A stretch of DNA of 6,144 nt from Chloroflexota bacterium. Lineage in GTDB: Bacteria > Chloroflexota > Limnocylindria > Limnocylindrales > CSP1-4. The notes beneath the pieces were generated by a model. That model was not told the origin of the DNA. It did not search any database and saw nothing but the letters and a program-made list of their open reading frames with translations. The stretch spans positions 1-6,144 of the forward strand of contig JACCXQ010000257.1 in NCBI GenBank assembly GCA_013696945.1, read 5' to 3'. Shown here piece by piece: positions 6,119 to 6,144 of this stretch. A program made the position numbers and the translations under genes. The stretch's first letter is position 1. Every line of letters begins with the position of its first letter.

Positions 6119-6144
6119 CGGGCGAGCGTATCTCGCGCCTGCCA
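6119..6144 (-). promoter_or_regulatory. Candidate leaderless promoter of the glycosyltransferase
   Basis: TACGCT at 6130-6125 fits the TAnnnT -10 pattern and ends six bases before the ATG at 6118, so transcription would begin at or next to the start codon. No Shine-Dalgarno-like tract is present. The -35 region lies outside or at the very edge of the window, so this cannot be confirmed. Confidence 0.3.

Overview
This is a GC-rich bacterial window whose coding sequences end mostly in G or C and use GTG as well as ATG starts. Composition and a few leaderless-looking gene starts would fit Actinomycetota or Chloroflexota, but nothing here fixes the taxon. No rRNA, tRNA, CRISPR array, transposase or phage gene was seen. 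The content is typical of a surface-glycan or lipid-linked glycan locus: two polytopic flippases of the Wzx/MATE-like type, a cobalamin-binding-type radical SAM enzyme, and a GT-C-type membrane glycosyltransferase.

Left half (1-2794), all on the minus strand and apparently one operon read right to left. It holds a B12-binding/radical SAM protein (2794 to 1319), then 16 nt later flippase A (GTG at 1302 to 97), then a gene that overlaps the flippase stop by ATGA and leaves the window after 33 codons. Centre: only 21 bp separate the radical SAM start from the start of flippase B (2816-4117), which reads rightward. The promoters of this divergent pair must therefore overlap each other or the neighbouring coding sequence.

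Right half. A 471-bp stretch (4118-4588) separates flippase B from the stop of a convergent GT-C glycosyltransferase (6118 to 4589). It carries a 7-bp stem hairpin just past the glycosyltransferase stop and some non-committal open frames. It also holds a minus-strand small membrane-protein-like reading frame with a good ribosome binding site and a 15-bp tandem repeat in its first codons. That frame loses its protein-like character where it meets the 3' end of flippase B, and looks like a truncated or frameshifted remnant.

How the parts may work together (inference): GT-C enzymes transfer a sugar from a polyprenyl-linked donor on the outer face of the membrane. Wzx-like flippases move lipid-linked saccharides across it. 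The radical SAM enzyme could tailor a lipid or sugar by methylation or another radical reaction. Substrates cannot be read from this sequence. I saw no strong evidence for a wholly new system. The most notable arrangement is a B12-type radical SAM enzyme bracketed by two distinct flippases.
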